A stretch of 53,188 bases of DNA from Firmicutes bacterium CAG:646 (GCA_000432335.1 HF995347.1:29588-82775), one strand, 5' to 3'. Shown: positions 25,174 to 34,778, counted from the first letter of the stretch. Notes: generated by a model not told the origin, from the sequence alone. Made by a program: numbers and translations.

Positions 25174-26820
25174 CTACTGCTGCAGCGCATTCATAAATCT
25201 TGGGATCAACTGTTTCTTTCTGGATACTACCCCTTCCAGACGACAGGAGCTTTCCACTACCTCGGTCTGGAATGCGTCATAGACCAGTTTTTCTGATTTT
25301 ACTCCGTAACAAAGAAGCTCTGTAGATTCCTTGATAATGTTAGTGAGCATGAAAAATACCATCTTTACTCCATGCTTGCCGCACTCTTTTTCCATGTAAG
25401 GCATCAGGCGCTCTTTTACTGTCTGAAGCTCTTCCTCAGACATGAAACTAATCTGTCCCACGCCAAATACCAGATCGTCCACAATGAACTTCTTATAATC
25501 CTGATAAAAAATCTCTTCCGGCGTCTTCCCAGACAGATTACTTCCTGCCCGGAACATCTTCTCCGCATAGCTTTCCATATCAATTTTTGCTATCTTTGCC
25601 AGTTCCTCTGCCGCTTCCCGATCCAGCTCCGTACAGGTTGGCGAACGGAACATCAGCGTATCAGAAAGAATCGCTGAGCACAGTAAACCTGCAATATTCT
25701 GAGGAATGTCCAGATAATTTTCACTGTAAATCTGGTACATGATCGTTGCCGTACAACCTACCGGCTGATTACGGAACATGACTGGCTGAAATGTCTCCAG
25801 CGTTCCGATTCTGTGATGATCAATGATCTCCAGAATCTCTGCCTCATCAATATTATCCACCGCCTGAGATTTTTCATTATGATCTACCAGAATCAACTGT
25901 TTTTTCTTGATATTCAGCAAATTACGCCGAGAAACCGTTCCAATATATTTTCCGCGAGTATTTACCACCGGGAATGCGCGATAACGGTTTTTTGTCATAA
26001 CTTCTTTGATCTTCTCTGTAAAATCATCATTACGGAAAGTAATCAAATGATCTTTCTTCATGAAATACTTGATCGGAATACTCTGATGGATCAATCGGGC
26101 AACAGTAAATGTATCATAGGGAGTTGTGATAATCACCACATCTTTTTCTGCCGCTAATTTCTGAATTGTCTTTGGTACTTTAGCATTCAAACAGACGATC
26201 AGACAGCTGGCATTTTCCTCGATGGCACAAAGCTGGTCTTCTGTTCTGTTTCCCAGAATCACCAGGTCATCTTCCTCAATATAATTTTCCATAGTATCTG
26301 GATTGGCAGCGCCGATCCAGACCTTTCCCTTGACAAAATAGGCATGTTCATTTCCCACAAGAATCTCGCCGTCCACGGTATCTGCAATACTCCTGTACTG
26401 AGTTCTTGCCTGAGCAAGAATCGTATTATCATAAGCATCCATATAAGATTTTGCTATGTCTCCGGTGGTAATAAGCCCTTCCAGTTTTCCATCTTTTGTT
26501 GTGATAGGAAGCGTTACCGCATTATGCTCCTTCATCAGATTCCAGGCGCGCTTTACGGACATACTTTTCTCCGCTCCCGGCGTCTCATGGAGCTCCATAT
26601 CCTTTACCTGAGTGCCTACATCAGGAAGATATCCGGGCGTTGGCATCTTAAAATACCCAAGGACAAACTCTGTCTCTTCATTGATCTGTCCCGCACGCTT
26701 CGCCACATACGTCCCCTTACTTGTTCTGTTCTTAATATCCGCATAGGCAATGGCAGAACAGATGGAGTCCGTATCCGGGTTCTTATGACCTATAACAAAT
26801 ATTTTATTATCTTTCCTCAA
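25174..26820 (-). CDS. Mn-dependent inorganic pyrophosphatase with CBS and DRTGG domains
   Basis: 548 residues. Family II pyrophosphatase: the DHH motifs are GHKNPDTDSICSAIAYADI at the N-terminus, LVDHNEKSQAV and IIDHHRIG, with a DHHA2 part at the C-terminus ending in the substrate motif SRKKQLIPRF. Two CBS motifs and a DRTGG region are inserted at about residues 70-305. In clostridial homologs this insert binds adenine nucleotides (AMP/ADP inhibit, ATP or Ap4A activate). It hydrolyses PPi from biosynthesis. It is the first gene in an operon with the flavin reductase. Confidence 0.93.
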   Translation of the reverse strand: MRKDNKIFVIGHKNPDTDSICSAIAYADIKNRTSKGTYVAKRAGQINEETEFVLGYFKMPTPGYLPDVGTQVKDMELHETPGAEKSMSVKRAWNLMKEHNAVTLPITTKDGKLEGLITTGDIAKSYMDAYDNTILAQARTQYRSIADTVDGEILVGNEHAYFVKGKVWIGAANPDTMENYIEEDDLVILGNRTEDQLCAIEENASCLIVCLNAKVPKTIQKLAAEKDVVIITTPYDTFTVARLIHQSIPIKYFMKKDHLITFRNDDFTEKIKEVMTKNRYRAFPVVNTRGKYIGTVSRRNLLNIKKKQLILVDHNEKSQAVDNIDEAEILEIIDHHRIGTLETFQPVMFRNQPVGCTATIMYQIYSENYLDIPQNIAGLLCSAILSDTLMFRSPTCTELDREAAEELAKIAKIDMESYAEKMFRAGSNLSGKTPEEIFYQDYKKFIVDDLVFGVGQISFMSEEELQTVKERLMPYMEKECGKHGVKMVFFMLTNIIKESTELLCYGVKSEKLVYDAFQTEVVESSCRLEGVVSRKKQLIPRFMNALQQ

Positions 26821-26992
26821 AAGAATTACCTCTTGCCTTTTTATTTTTCATCTTAGCATACTTCTTATCAATGGACAAGTAAGGCTAAGAGAGTTCTCAA
26901 AAAATTTATTTTTCCACATTGTAGAAAAGCCAGAACCATAGTACAATGAGCATAAAATGCGAATTGTATTACAAGCAGAAAGGATGATCATT

Positions 26993-27931
26993 ATGTCAGA
27001 AGAAACAAAAACAGCCCCCGTTCAGGAAGAAAAAACTTCCATGGCAGACTATGAGCAGGAATTGGAAGCCTCATTTAAGAAAATTGAAGAAGGAGACCTG
27101 ATCACCGGCACGGTCATCGCAGTGGACGAAGAAGAAATCACTCTGGATCTCAGATATTATACAGAAGGTATCATTAAAGTCTCCGACTACAGCAGAGAGC
27201 CTGGCTTTATGGTAAAAGAAGAAGTCCATGTGGGAGATGAAGTTTCTGCCACTGTTATCGGTCGTGACAACAGACGCGGCTGTATCCTTCTCTCCCGGGT
27301 AGAAGCCAACGATATTCTTGCCTGGGATAAACTCCGCCAGCTCAAAGAAAATAAGACAATTCTTACCGTAACGGTAAAAGGAATTGTAAATGCCGGAGTT
27401 ATTGCCTATGTAGAAGGAATCCGCGGTTTCATCCCAGCCTCCAAACTTTCCTTAAACTATGTGGAAGATCTGAACGAATATCTGAACAAAGAAATTCAGG
27501 TACAGGTATTTGATGTGATCGAAGAAGAAAACCGACTCATTCTCTCCGCCAGAGAAATCCTCAGAGAAAAAGCGGAAGAAGAAAGAAAGGCAAAAGTCTC
27601 CAATGTGGAAGTAGGTCTGGTAACAGAAGGTACCGTTGAAAGTCTTCAGCCCTACGGAGCATTTGTAAATCTGGGAAATGGTCTGTCCGGCCTGATCCAC
27701 GTCTCTCAGATCAGCGAAAAACGGATCAAACATCCTTCTGCTGTACTGGCTGTGGGTGACACTGTAAAAGTAAAAGTTATCGCAGTAAAGGACGGAAAAC
27801 TGAGCCTGAGTATGAAAGCCCTTCAGGACGTTGCCGCAGAAGAAATCGTAGAAGAAACCTTCGAGCTGCCGGAAGCAGAAGAAGCTACTACGACACTGGG
27901 ATCTTTATTTGCGAATATCAAATTAAACTAA
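26993..27931 (+). CDS. S1-domain RNA-binding protein (ribosomal protein S1-like)
   Basis: 312 residues from the ATG placed after AAAGGATGATCATT; an upstream in-frame ATG at 26957 lacks a ribosome site. Three S1 OB folds follow each other: about 25-95 (GDLITGTVIAVDEEEITLDL), 110-178 (KGIVNAGVIAYVEGIRGFIPASKL) and 190-262 (GLVTEGTVESLQPYGAFVNLGNGLSGLIHVSQIS). The last is the best conserved. An acidic tail follows. Smaller than E. coli S1 with six domains, but usual for Firmicutes. Likely aids mRNA binding on the 30S subunit. Confidence 0.88.
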   Translation: MSEETKTAPVQEEKTSMADYEQELEASFKKIEEGDLITGTVIAVDEEEITLDLRYYTEGIIKVSDYSREPGFMVKEEVHVGDEVSATVIGRDNRRGCILLSRVEANDILAWDKLRQLKENKTILTVTVKGIVNAGVIAYVEGIRGFIPASKLSLNYVEDLNEYLNKEIQVQVFDVIEEENRLILSAREILREKAEEERKAKVSNVEVGLVTEGTVESLQPYGAFVNLGNGLSGLIHVSQISEKRIKHPSAVLAVGDTVKVKVIAVKDGKLSLSMKALQDVAAEEIVEETFELPEAEEATTTLGSLFANIKLN

Positions 27932-27950
27932 GATTCATAACACACAACAC

Positions 27951-28002
27951 TATGATGCCAGAATTATTTCGTGCTGCGCACTTCCACAATTTTGGCATCA
28001 TA
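27951..28002. repeat. Dyad repeat element, copy 2
   Basis: Outer perfect 10-base arms TATGATGCCA (27951-27960) and TGGCATCATA (27993-28002), with the same central TTCGTGCTGCGCACTTC as copy 1 at 17453-17501. It lies 20 bases after the S1-protein stop, where it may act as transcript end. Confidence 0.8.
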
Positions 28003-28123
28003 CTATATACAAAAACTTATTTTTCAAAAAAGTTTCACTACTTTTCTCAGAAATCCGCGCAAATACAAGGTGATTTTCGAGACAAATATATATGAAAACC
28101 AGAAATCCAAAAAATATGCACTT

Positions 28124-28768
28124 TCACTCCTGAAACGAGTGGCTCATGATGTAAAATTCTTCCTGACTGGGCTGCCATTTCTTCTCTAATTTTTCCAGCA
28201 TGTCATCGTATCTTTGCGCCTCTTCCTCACTGACAGCCATAACCGGACTGTCATGATAAAACCATTTTCTTCCATCTAAAACATCAGGAATAAGCTCCTT
28301 TACCATCATCGCCGCCGGGTATTTCCCTCCCTCCACGCAGATATTGTACTTTTCGCAGCTTTGAAAACCGCAGCTCACGTAATTAGAAGGACTTCCAAAT
28401 ATCACGACCGTATCATACCCCAGCTCCACTGCCCGCTGAAAAGAATGTTCTATCAATCTTTTTCCATATCCCTTTCTCTGATGCTCAGCCGCAATACATA
28501 CAGGTCCAAAAGTCAAAATTTCCTTTTCCTGTCCCTGTTCATCCACCAGCTTTGCCTTTGTATACATAATATTTCCTATCACTTTGCCATCCAGTTCCAC
28601 AACAAAGTCTAACTCTGGAATAAAATCTTCATGCTCCCGCATAATATGCACCAGATAATGTTCCACTGCACCAGGAACATACATATTATAAAAAGCTTCT
28701 CTTGTTATTTTCTCTACGATTGTATAATCCCTGGGGGATTCATTTCTGATTATGATTTGTTTTTCCAT
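28124..28768 (-). CDS. GNAT-family N-acetyltransferase
   Basis: 214 residues. The acetyl-CoA loop motif is visible (FGPVCIAAEHQRKGYGKRLIEHSFQRA), after a central strand (DFVVELDGKVIGNIMYTKA). The region GYDTVVIFGSPSNYVSCGFQ is the form typical of the YhbS-type GNAT group. The acceptor substrate is unknown. The ribosome site GGAAAGG lies upstream. It stands alone on the minus strand. Confidence 0.9.
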   Translation of the reverse strand: MEKQIIIRNESPRDYTIVEKITREAFYNMYVPGAVEHYLVHIMREHEDFIPELDFVVELDGKVIGNIMYTKAKLVDEQGQEKEILTFGPVCIAAEHQRKGYGKRLIEHSFQRAVELGYDTVVIFGSPSNYVSCGFQSCEKYNICVEGGKYPAAMMVKELIPDVLDGRKWFYHDSPVMAVSEEEAQRYDDMLEKLEKKWQPSQEEFYIMSHSFQE

Positions 28769-29064
28769 ATATAAGCCTTTCCGTATAAATTTTCATTTTT
28801 TATTAAATCTTAACTGATACACCAGTGAATTGCAAGGCGCTATCACTCCCATGTATTTATTAAATTTTATTAAATTTCTTCACACCCCTTGTATTTTCCT
28901 CATATAATGGTTATTATAATATCATCATGTAGTTTTGATTACTACTTATTGTTTCTTGAGCATTTTTAGTGTGAGCAAAACAGAACTATCCTTTCGAAAA
29001 TGTACATCTTATAAACATTTTCTTGCGACAGCCCTGTTAATATAAAAGATAGGAGATGTTATTC

Positions 29065-29712
29065 ATGAAATTCAAATTAAAAGACCCCGGAAGCGCAATT
29101 ACCCATTTCATTGCCATGATTTTAGTTCTTTTAGGCGCTGCTCCCATGCTGATTAAGGCAGCCAGAGAACCGGACACCCTGCATCTTATTGCATTATCCA
29201 TATTTTTATTGAGCATGGTTCTTCTGTATATGGCAAGTACCATCTACCACTCACTGGATATTAATGAAAATGTAAATCGAAGACTCCGAAAGATTGATCA
29301 CATGATGATCTTTATTCTGATTGCGGGAAGCTACACTCCCATCTGTCTTTTAGCTCTGAAAGGACGCACCGGCATCCTTTTATGCGCACTGGTATGGGCT
29401 GTTGCTATCTTTGGCATCCTGATCAAAGCATTCTGGATCACCTGCCCGAAATGGTTTTCTTCTGTTGTTTATATTGGCATGGGATGGCTCTGCGTACTGG
29501 CATTTTCCCAGATCTTTCACGCTCTGTCCCGTCCGGCTTTTGGCTGGCTGCTGGCAGGAGGAATTATCTATACCGTAGGAGGAATCATTTACGCTCTGAA
29601 AGTTCCTCTGTTTGATGCAAAACATAAAAACTTCGGATCCCACGAAATCTTTCATCTGTTTGTGATGGGTGGAAGCGCCTGCCATTTTGTAACCATGTTT
29701 ATGTTGGCATAG
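29065..29712 (+). CDS. Hemolysin III / PAQR-family membrane protein
   Basis: 215 residues, seven predicted membrane helices. Conserved family residues are present: the opening AITHFIAMIL, ASTIYHSLD after helix 2, HMMIFILIAGSYTPICL, and the C-terminal HEIFHLFVMGGSACHF with the metal-type His residues. The start at 29065 is used because TAGGAG abuts an earlier in-frame ATG too closely. The function is not settled: first named as a hemolysin, related to hydrolase-like PAQR receptors. Monocistronic. Confidence 0.92.
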   Translation: MKFKLKDPGSAITHFIAMILVLLGAAPMLIKAAREPDTLHLIALSIFLLSMVLLYMASTIYHSLDINENVNRRLRKIDHMMIFILIAGSYTPICLLALKGRTGILLCALVWAVAIFGILIKAFWITCPKWFSSVVYIGMGWLCVLAFSQIFHALSRPAFGWLLAGGIIYTVGGIIYALKVPLFDAKHKNFGSHEIFHLFVMGGSACHFVTMFMLA

Positions 29713-29795
29713 AAATTATTTATACAGACAGCTGTCCTCTTGATATGGTAGAATAGTTATTGCAACTTAGATTATGAGCAGGAGGCAAACAGAAC

Positions 29796-30266
29796 ATGAA
29801 CATTAGAAACGCTGAAGAAAAAGACATTCCCAGAATTATTGAATTGTTAGGGCAGGTATTAAAAATCCATGCAGATATACGACCTGATATTTTTATTCCC
29901 AATACAACCAAATACACCGCAGAGGAATTAACAGCGCTTTTGAAAAATAAAGAAAAGCCGATATATGTTGCTGTAAATAAAGAAGATGTGTGTTTAGGAT
30001 ACGCATTCTGCCAATTAAAAAGACAGCCGTTTTCCAACAATATGGTGCAGTTTCAGTCTCTTTTTGTAGACGATTTATGTGTCGATCAAGAGGCGAGAGG
30101 ACAACATATCGGAGAAAGCCTGTTTGAATATATAAAACAGAAAGCAAAAGAAATGAGATGCTATGAAGTGACATTGAATGTATGGGCTGGAAATACTTCC
30201 GCTGAGAAATTCTATGAAAAGATGGGAATGAAAACAAAGGAACGGCAGATGGAATATATCCTTTAA
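29796..30266 (+). CDS. GNAT-family N-acetyltransferase
   Basis: 156 residues, a compact single-domain acetyltransferase. The start MNIRNAEEKDIPRIIELL is typical, and the acetyl-CoA loop is DDLCVDQEARGQHIGESLFEYIKQKA. C-terminal motif B (VTLNVWAGNTSAEKFYEKMGMKTKERQMEY) is classic for RimI-like enzymes. The ribosome site AGGAGG is good. The AT-rich codon use differs a little from flanking genes. Acceptor unknown. Confidence 0.9.
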   Translation: MNIRNAEEKDIPRIIELLGQVLKIHADIRPDIFIPNTTKYTAEELTALLKNKEKPIYVAVNKEDVCLGYAFCQLKRQPFSNNMVQFQSLFVDDLCVDQEARGQHIGESLFEYIKQKAKEMRCYEVTLNVWAGNTSAEKFYEKMGMKTKERQMEYIL

Positions 30267-30280
30267 ACGATATTGGGGGC

Positions 30281-30313
30281 GGTGCTAAACGCGTGCCACC
30301 GGCACGCAGCACC
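30281..30313. terminator. GC-rich hairpin between convergent genes
   Basis: GGTGC and GCACC enclose GCGTGCC-ACC-GGCACGC. It lies between the acetyltransferase and the convergent ABC exporter. No T run follows, so termination is uncertain. Base composition is well above the surroundings. Confidence 0.45.
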
Positions 30314-30354
30314 CTCATATTGGAGCGGGTCATAAAGGCATGTTTAAAGCTCCC

Positions 30355-32226
30355 CTACTTCTCTTCTTTATAATACTGCGCCTGCGCATTCCACAGTTTG
30401 CTGTATTTTCCATTTTCTTCATTCAGCAATTTTTCATGACTGCCCTGCTGAATGATCTGCCCCTCATGAAATACCGCGATTTCATCGCAGAATTTACAGG
30501 ATGACAGGCGGTGGCTGATATAAATCGCCGTTTTATCTCCGGCAATATCATTGAATTTACTATAGATTTCTGCCTCCGCAATGGGATCGAGCGCTGCTGT
30601 CGGCTCATCCAGAATAATGAATGGAGCATCTTTGTAAAGCGCCCGGGCAATGGCTATTTTCTGCGCCTCGCCTCCTGACACCATCACGCCGTCTTTGGCA
30701 AATTCCCGATACAAAATCGTATCCAGCCCATCTTTCATCGTTTTCAGACGTTCCACAAATCCTGCATCCGTCAAAGCGCCTTTCACTTTTTCTCTGTCAT
30801 ATTCCTGCTTTCCTGCCACATTTGCCCCCAAAGACTGGGATATCAGCTGAAAATCCTGAAATACCACGGAGAAAATGTCCATATAATCCCGATAATTGTA
30901 TTTTCGGATATCGATACCATTTAACAAAATCTGCCCCTCCTGAGGATCATACAGACGGCACAACAGCTTAATGAAGGTAGTTTTTCCGCTTCCATTTTCC
31001 CCCACAATCGCCAACCGCTCTCCAACCTTGAATTTTATATTCACATGGCGCAAAGACCAATTCTCCGACCCTGGATAGCGGAAGGACACATCTTTAAATT
31101 CCACCTGATATTTCCTGTCTGACCGTTTCTCCGTCGTCAGACTTCCCTGATACATCTCATTGGGAATATCCAGAAATTTGTAAGTTTCTTCCAGGAAAAG
31201 GGCATTGGTTTTCAATTCCATATACACCCGGATCAGTTCCGATACATTAGTAGTCATTTTTGTAGCCGCCGCCACATACTGGGTCACCATTCCCACACCA
31301 AAGGCGCCACCCAATGCTTTCAAACAGGTAAATCCATAAATAAATCCGGTAAAAATTGCCGACATGCCATCCGCCATCCCAGCACAGACGCCTCCCTTCC
31401 CGCGTAAAATAGCTGCCATCTTCCCTGAAAGCGTAAAAAAGATATCCTGTCTCAGGCATACATCCACAATATCCTGCTGGTTATACATCCGCACATCCAC
31501 TGCCTGATCCCCCTTTTCTCCGATTCCCAACATACTTCCTGCCAAAATATTACTGAGATTCAGATTATCATTCACCACTTCCCAGCATTTATTGAGAATC
31601 TCCTGAAGATATTTGACTGCAAAATACAGCAGCGCCATAATCCCCAATAACCCCAGAATCAGGAGCGGATTATTTAATATCTCCCAGGCTTTCCCTCTTT
31701 TTGTCACTGGAAGGGTGAATAAGCTAAGCGTGAGGCTAAATGCGGTAAGAATTGAAACCGCCGCCCGAATAATCTGTCCCAGTTTCTCCGGTACGCTTTT
31801 CAAGCCCCAGTCCCAATATTGTTCATTTATTTTAATCCGTGAGCGCAGGTCATGGGTTTCCTGCTTATCTATATCCGCAAAATCCATAGAAAACAGTTTA
31901 TCCGTAAATAGTTTCTCTTTTCTGAAATGAAAATCCTCCATCTGCATTTCATACCACTGGCGAAAAACAAGGTTCAGCAATACCAATATCCCCTCACAAA
32001 CTACCGTCCAAAAGACCCATTTCCATACCTCATCCGTTCTACGGTTTCCTGCCAGTTCCTCCAAAATACGGGCAGAAAAGAAAATCGTCACATACGGACT
32101 GACTGCCTCCAGAATTTCCTTCAAAAGGATAACCGGAAATAATCTTGGACAAACCTTGCGGATATCTCTGAACGCCCGATAATGTATCTCAAAAACTTCC
32201 CTCCACGATTTATTCTCTTGCTCCAT
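30355..32226 (-). CDS. ABC exporter half-transporter B (permease-ATPase)
   Basis: About 623 residues. The N-terminal membrane domain has roughly six helices (to about 350), followed by a nucleotide-binding domain. Walker A is GENGSGKTT, the Q loop is VVFQDF, the signature is VSGGEAQKIAIARAL, Walker B is FIILDEPTAALD and the H loop is ISHR, so it should be active. The start is chosen at the ATG after GGAGGGG (32226). It overlaps the stop of the preceding exporter gene by 17 bases, so the two are coupled and form a heterodimer. Substrate unknown: drug, lipid or peptide. Confidence 0.9.
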   Translation of the reverse strand: MEQENKSWREVFEIHYRAFRDIRKVCPRLFPVILLKEILEAVSPYVTIFFSARILEELAGNRRTDEVWKWVFWTVVCEGILVLLNLVFRQWYEMQMEDFHFRKEKLFTDKLFSMDFADIDKQETHDLRSRIKINEQYWDWGLKSVPEKLGQIIRAAVSILTAFSLTLSLFTLPVTKRGKAWEILNNPLLILGLLGIMALLYFAVKYLQEILNKCWEVVNDNLNLSNILAGSMLGIGEKGDQAVDVRMYNQQDIVDVCLRQDIFFTLSGKMAAILRGKGGVCAGMADGMSAIFTGFIYGFTCLKALGGAFGVGMVTQYVAAATKMTTNVSELIRVYMELKTNALFLEETYKFLDIPNEMYQGSLTTEKRSDRKYQVEFKDVSFRYPGSENWSLRHVNIKFKVGERLAIVGENGSGKTTFIKLLCRLYDPQEGQILLNGIDIRKYNYRDYMDIFSVVFQDFQLISQSLGANVAGKQEYDREKVKGALTDAGFVERLKTMKDGLDTILYREFAKDGVMVSGGEAQKIAIARALYKDAPFIILDEPTAALDPIAEAEIYSKFNDIAGDKTAIYISHRLSSCKFCDEIAVFHEGQIIQQGSHEKLLNEENGKYSKLWNAQAQYYKEEK

Positions 32227-34033
32227 CTTCATCCCCTCCTTCCCGGTAATAACGGCTCTGCACCTCAAAAAGTTCTGCATATCCCCCGCCTGCAGCCAGC
32301 AACTCTTCGTGATTTCCCTCTTCTCTGATCTCCCCCTGCTCCATATAGATAATCCGATCGCAGAAACGGGTAGACGCCAAACGATGAGAAATAAACAAGG
32401 AAGTTCTCTCCTGCGTCATCTCGCTGTATTTCTGATAAATATCATTTTCCGCAATGGGATCCAGAGCCGCTGTAGGTTCGTCAAGCATCAGAATTTTTCC
32501 ATTTTTATAAAGAGCCCGCGCCAGCATCAATCTCTGCATCTGCCCTCCGGAGAGCAAAACTCCGTCCTTATAGACTTCCCTTCCCAGATGCGTTTCCAAT
32601 CCCTTCGGAAGAGTATTTATTTTTTCCAGGATTCCCGCTTTTTTCAGACATTCCTTTACCCGTTTTCTGTCGGGAGCTATACAGTCCTGCGCCACCGTCT
32701 GCTCCACGGTAATCTCCGGAACAGAAAATTCCTGAAAGACAGCGCTGAACAAACCATAATACTCCCTCCGGTTAAATTCCCGGATATCCTGTCCATTCAA
32801 CAAAATCTTTCCTTCCGTAGGATCCAAAAGCCCACTGAGAAGTTTGATCAAAGTAGTTTTTCCCGCTCCGTTCAATCCCACGATCGCCAGTTTTTCTCCC
32901 GGATGAATGGTCAGATTCAGATCCCTGAAAATATAAGTCTCTTCTCCGGGATAGCAAAATGTCACATGCTCCGCTTTCAATTCATAGGCTTCCATTTCCG
33001 GGATTTTCTTTCCCCCTTCAAAACAGAAAGGTTCCGGTAATTCCAGATATTCCCGGACACTGGTAATATCCAGACTTTCCTTCTGCAGGTTTGTCACGTC
33101 CTCCAAAATCCCCAGAATCCATGAGGCAAAAGAACTGACCGCCGTAAAATATAACAAAAACTGCGAAGCGCTCATTCCCTCCTGCAAGGTCAATGTGATC
33201 AGATACCAGTAAGCAATCCCATTTCTGGCAACACTCATCAATACATCCACGATTCCCCATAAAATCTGTACTTTTCCTTCCTGTCTCCGAAAAGCATCAT
33301 ACAAATGCAGCGTCCTGCTGTGGATATCCCGCAGCCAACCCTGAAGCCCGAAAATGCGGATATCCTTCGCCATAGTCACTGACTCAGACGTTCTGTTTAC
33401 ATAATCCAGATGGGCAATATATTGTTCCTCTTCTTTTCTATTTTCATATTTCCACTGCGTCACTTTTTTGTTTACCAGAAAACTTACTGTTCCCGTACCA
33501 ATCACCAATAAAACAATCCACCACTCCAGATTGGAAAGGAGAAAAAGATAAATAATAAAATTCATCCCATTTTCCAAAAGATTCGTCAGCGTTGTCCAAA
33601 TCTGTTCTGCAGAGCTTTGATTTCCATGAAGCGCCATCTCTGCCTTCTTCAACATCCGGGTAACCTTCGTATTAATGTGATTCTCGTAAGATGTAGTATT
33701 TCTTTTATAAGCTATCTGAAAAGCAATGTTCATTCGAACAAATACCCTCCCAATCAATGTATTTTTCACCACATACCGTCTCAATCCCAGCAGCAAAAAC
33801 AATAAACCGGAAAACACACCCACGGTAGTAAACAAACTGCTTATGGAAGCTCCTTCTTCTACCTTGCCCAAAATCTCCGGCGCAATAAACAACTGTACCA
33901 GATTCAGAAGCACTCCCAAGAATGCTAGGAGCAGACAAAACCAAATCACACTTTTTTCATTTTTCCACGCATTTTGTATCATCCATCCTACATTTTTTGA
34001 AACACTATATCCCTGTTTCGTTTTTCGTTCCAT
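32210..34033 (-). CDS. ABC exporter half-transporter A (permease-ATPase)
   Basis: About 607 residues from the ATG preceded by GGAGGTGG; the frame extends to 34081. Membrane domain to about 340, then an ATPase domain with Walker A GLNGAGKTT, Q loop AVFQEF, signature LSGGQMQRLMLARAL, Walker B ILMLDEPTAALD and H loop ISHR. Both halves keep the catalytic Glu after Walker B, so unlike many heterodimeric exporters neither site looks degenerate by these motifs. Next on the chromosome are small toxin modules and a GHKL/LytTR regulator pair, which could control it, though nothing in the sequence proves it. Confidence 0.9.
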   Translation of the reverse strand: MERKTKQGYSVSKNVGWMIQNAWKNEKSVIWFCLLLAFLGVLLNLVQLFIAPEILGKVEEGASISSLFTTVGVFSGLLFLLLGLRRYVVKNTLIGRVFVRMNIAFQIAYKRNTTSYENHINTKVTRMLKKAEMALHGNQSSAEQIWTTLTNLLENGMNFIIYLFLLSNLEWWIVLLVIGTGTVSFLVNKKVTQWKYENRKEEEQYIAHLDYVNRTSESVTMAKDIRIFGLQGWLRDIHSRTLHLYDAFRRQEGKVQILWGIVDVLMSVARNGIAYWYLITLTLQEGMSASQFLLYFTAVSSFASWILGILEDVTNLQKESLDITSVREYLELPEPFCFEGGKKIPEMEAYELKAEHVTFCYPGEETYIFRDLNLTIHPGEKLAIVGLNGAGKTTLIKLLSGLLDPTEGKILLNGQDIREFNRREYYGLFSAVFQEFSVPEITVEQTVAQDCIAPDRKRVKECLKKAGILEKINTLPKGLETHLGREVYKDGVLLSGGQMQRLMLARALYKNGKILMLDEPTAALDPIAENDIYQKYSEMTQERTSLFISHRLASTRFCDRIIYMEQGEIREEGNHEELLAAGGGYAELFEVQSRYYREGGDEDGARE

Positions 34034-34164
34034 TTTCTTTTCCACCTCCAAAAACTCTTTCCTGAGCTCTGAATTTATCATAACACAAAAAAACGTCCAC
34101 GGAAATTCCGGGGACGAATTGTAAATTTGAGGGGATGAATTGTTATTTTTTATATGGCTTTCTA

Positions 34165-34295
34165 TTGAACTCTCCCAGCAACCATGTTATAGTAAAAATG
34201 TCAAAAGAGCAACCGCCCACAAGGGGTTGACCAGTTATATTGTGAACATAGAATGCCACCCGAACCGTTCAAAGTTTTTAAGGGTGGTTTTCTAT
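34165..34295 (+). ncRNA. Putative antitoxin RNA of type I module 1
   Basis: Plus-strand promoter TTGAAC (34165-34170), 17-base spacer, TATAGT (34188-34193). A transcript of about 95 bases would end at the hairpin 34248-34295 (ATAGAA-GCCACCC ... GGGTGG-TTCTAT). It converges on the toxin gene and is antisense to the toxin mRNA 3' end. Its CCACCC segment can also pair with GGGTGG repeats in the toxin leader. Confidence 0.65.
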
Positions 34296-34306
34296 GCTCT
34301 ATATCA

Positions 34307-34393
34307 TCAGTGACAAATCATATAAATGAATGTCAGCAGTGACAAAATAAACATTCCGAATGACATTAAGTCTTTAAAATCAAAATGTTTCAT
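34307..34393 (-). CDS. Putative type I toxin peptide 1 (holin-like, 28 residues)
   Basis: 28 residues. It opens MKHFDFKDLMSFGMF and continues with a single hydrophobic helix, ILSLLTFIYMICH. The pattern FGxFIxxLLTxI is that of the small putative holin-like toxins (Hol_Tox/TxpA kind). The ribosome site GGGGGTGG lies eight bases upstream. Promoter on the minus strand: TTGATA (34490-34495), 17 bases, TAGAAT (34467-34472), leaving a leader of about 65 bases. A paralog lies 385 bases to the right. Too short for normal gene callers. Confidence 0.72.
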   Translation of the reverse strand: MKHFDFKDLMSFGMFILSLLTFIYMICH

Positions 34394-34477
34394 CTGCACC
34401 ACCCCCATTCTATGTATCATAAAATGAAGGTCAAGCCACCCTGCAACACGATTGTTCTTCCTCTAAATTCTACCATA
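34343..34477. repeat. Direct repeat, unit 1 of the tandem toxin modules
   Basis: 135 bases identical to 34728-34862, covering the toxin N-terminal half, its leader and the -10 box. Outside this core, similarity continues through both modules (about 34161-34520 and 34551-34910) but with many changes. Confidence 0.9.
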
Positions 34478-34554
34478 CCCAAATATAAATATCAATTTTT
34501 ATATTATTTTTATCATCTAACACTTTGCATTTGTTGTTTTTATGTAACTTCCTA

Positions 34555-34683
34555 TTGCACTCTCCCAGCAACCATGCTATATTAGAAATGTAAAAAGAAC
34601 AACCGCTCACTGGGTGAGTTGACCAAATAACTTCAAGAAGCAAAGCCACCCGAACTGGCCAAAGTATCAGGGTGGTTTTTGCT
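34555..34683 (+). ncRNA. Putative antitoxin RNA of type I module 2
   Basis: Plus-strand promoter TTGCAC (34555-34560), 17-base spacer of the form TCTCCCAGCAACCATGC shared with module 1, TATATT (34578-34583). Ends at hairpin 34639-34683 (AGCAAA-GCCACCC ... GGGTGG-TTTTTGCT). Confidence 0.65.
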
Positions 34684-34691
34684 ATGTATTA

Positions 34692-34778
34692 CTATTTACA
34701 AAATTCAAAAACGAATGTAAGTAACGCCAAAATAAACATTCCGAATGACATTAAGTCTTTAAAATCAAAATGTTTCAT
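34692..34778 (-). CDS. Putative type I toxin peptide 2 (holin-like, 28 residues)
   Basis: 28 residues: the first 17 are identical to toxin 1 (MKHFDFKDLMSFGMFIL) and the C-terminus differs (ALLTFVFEFCK). Promoter TTGATA (34875-34880), 17 bases, TAGAAT (34852-34857) on the minus strand. Ribosome site and leader are identical to toxin 1. The divergent C-terminus plus a changed antisense region suggests that the two pairs have separated in specificity. Confidence 0.72.
   Translation of the reverse strand: MKHFDFKDLMSFGMFILALLTFVFEFCK

Noticed and set aside
30281..30313. GC-rich palindrome considered as attachment site or CRISPR-like repeat
   Set aside because: Single copy in the window, no flanking repeats or integrase; more likely a hairpin between convergent genes.
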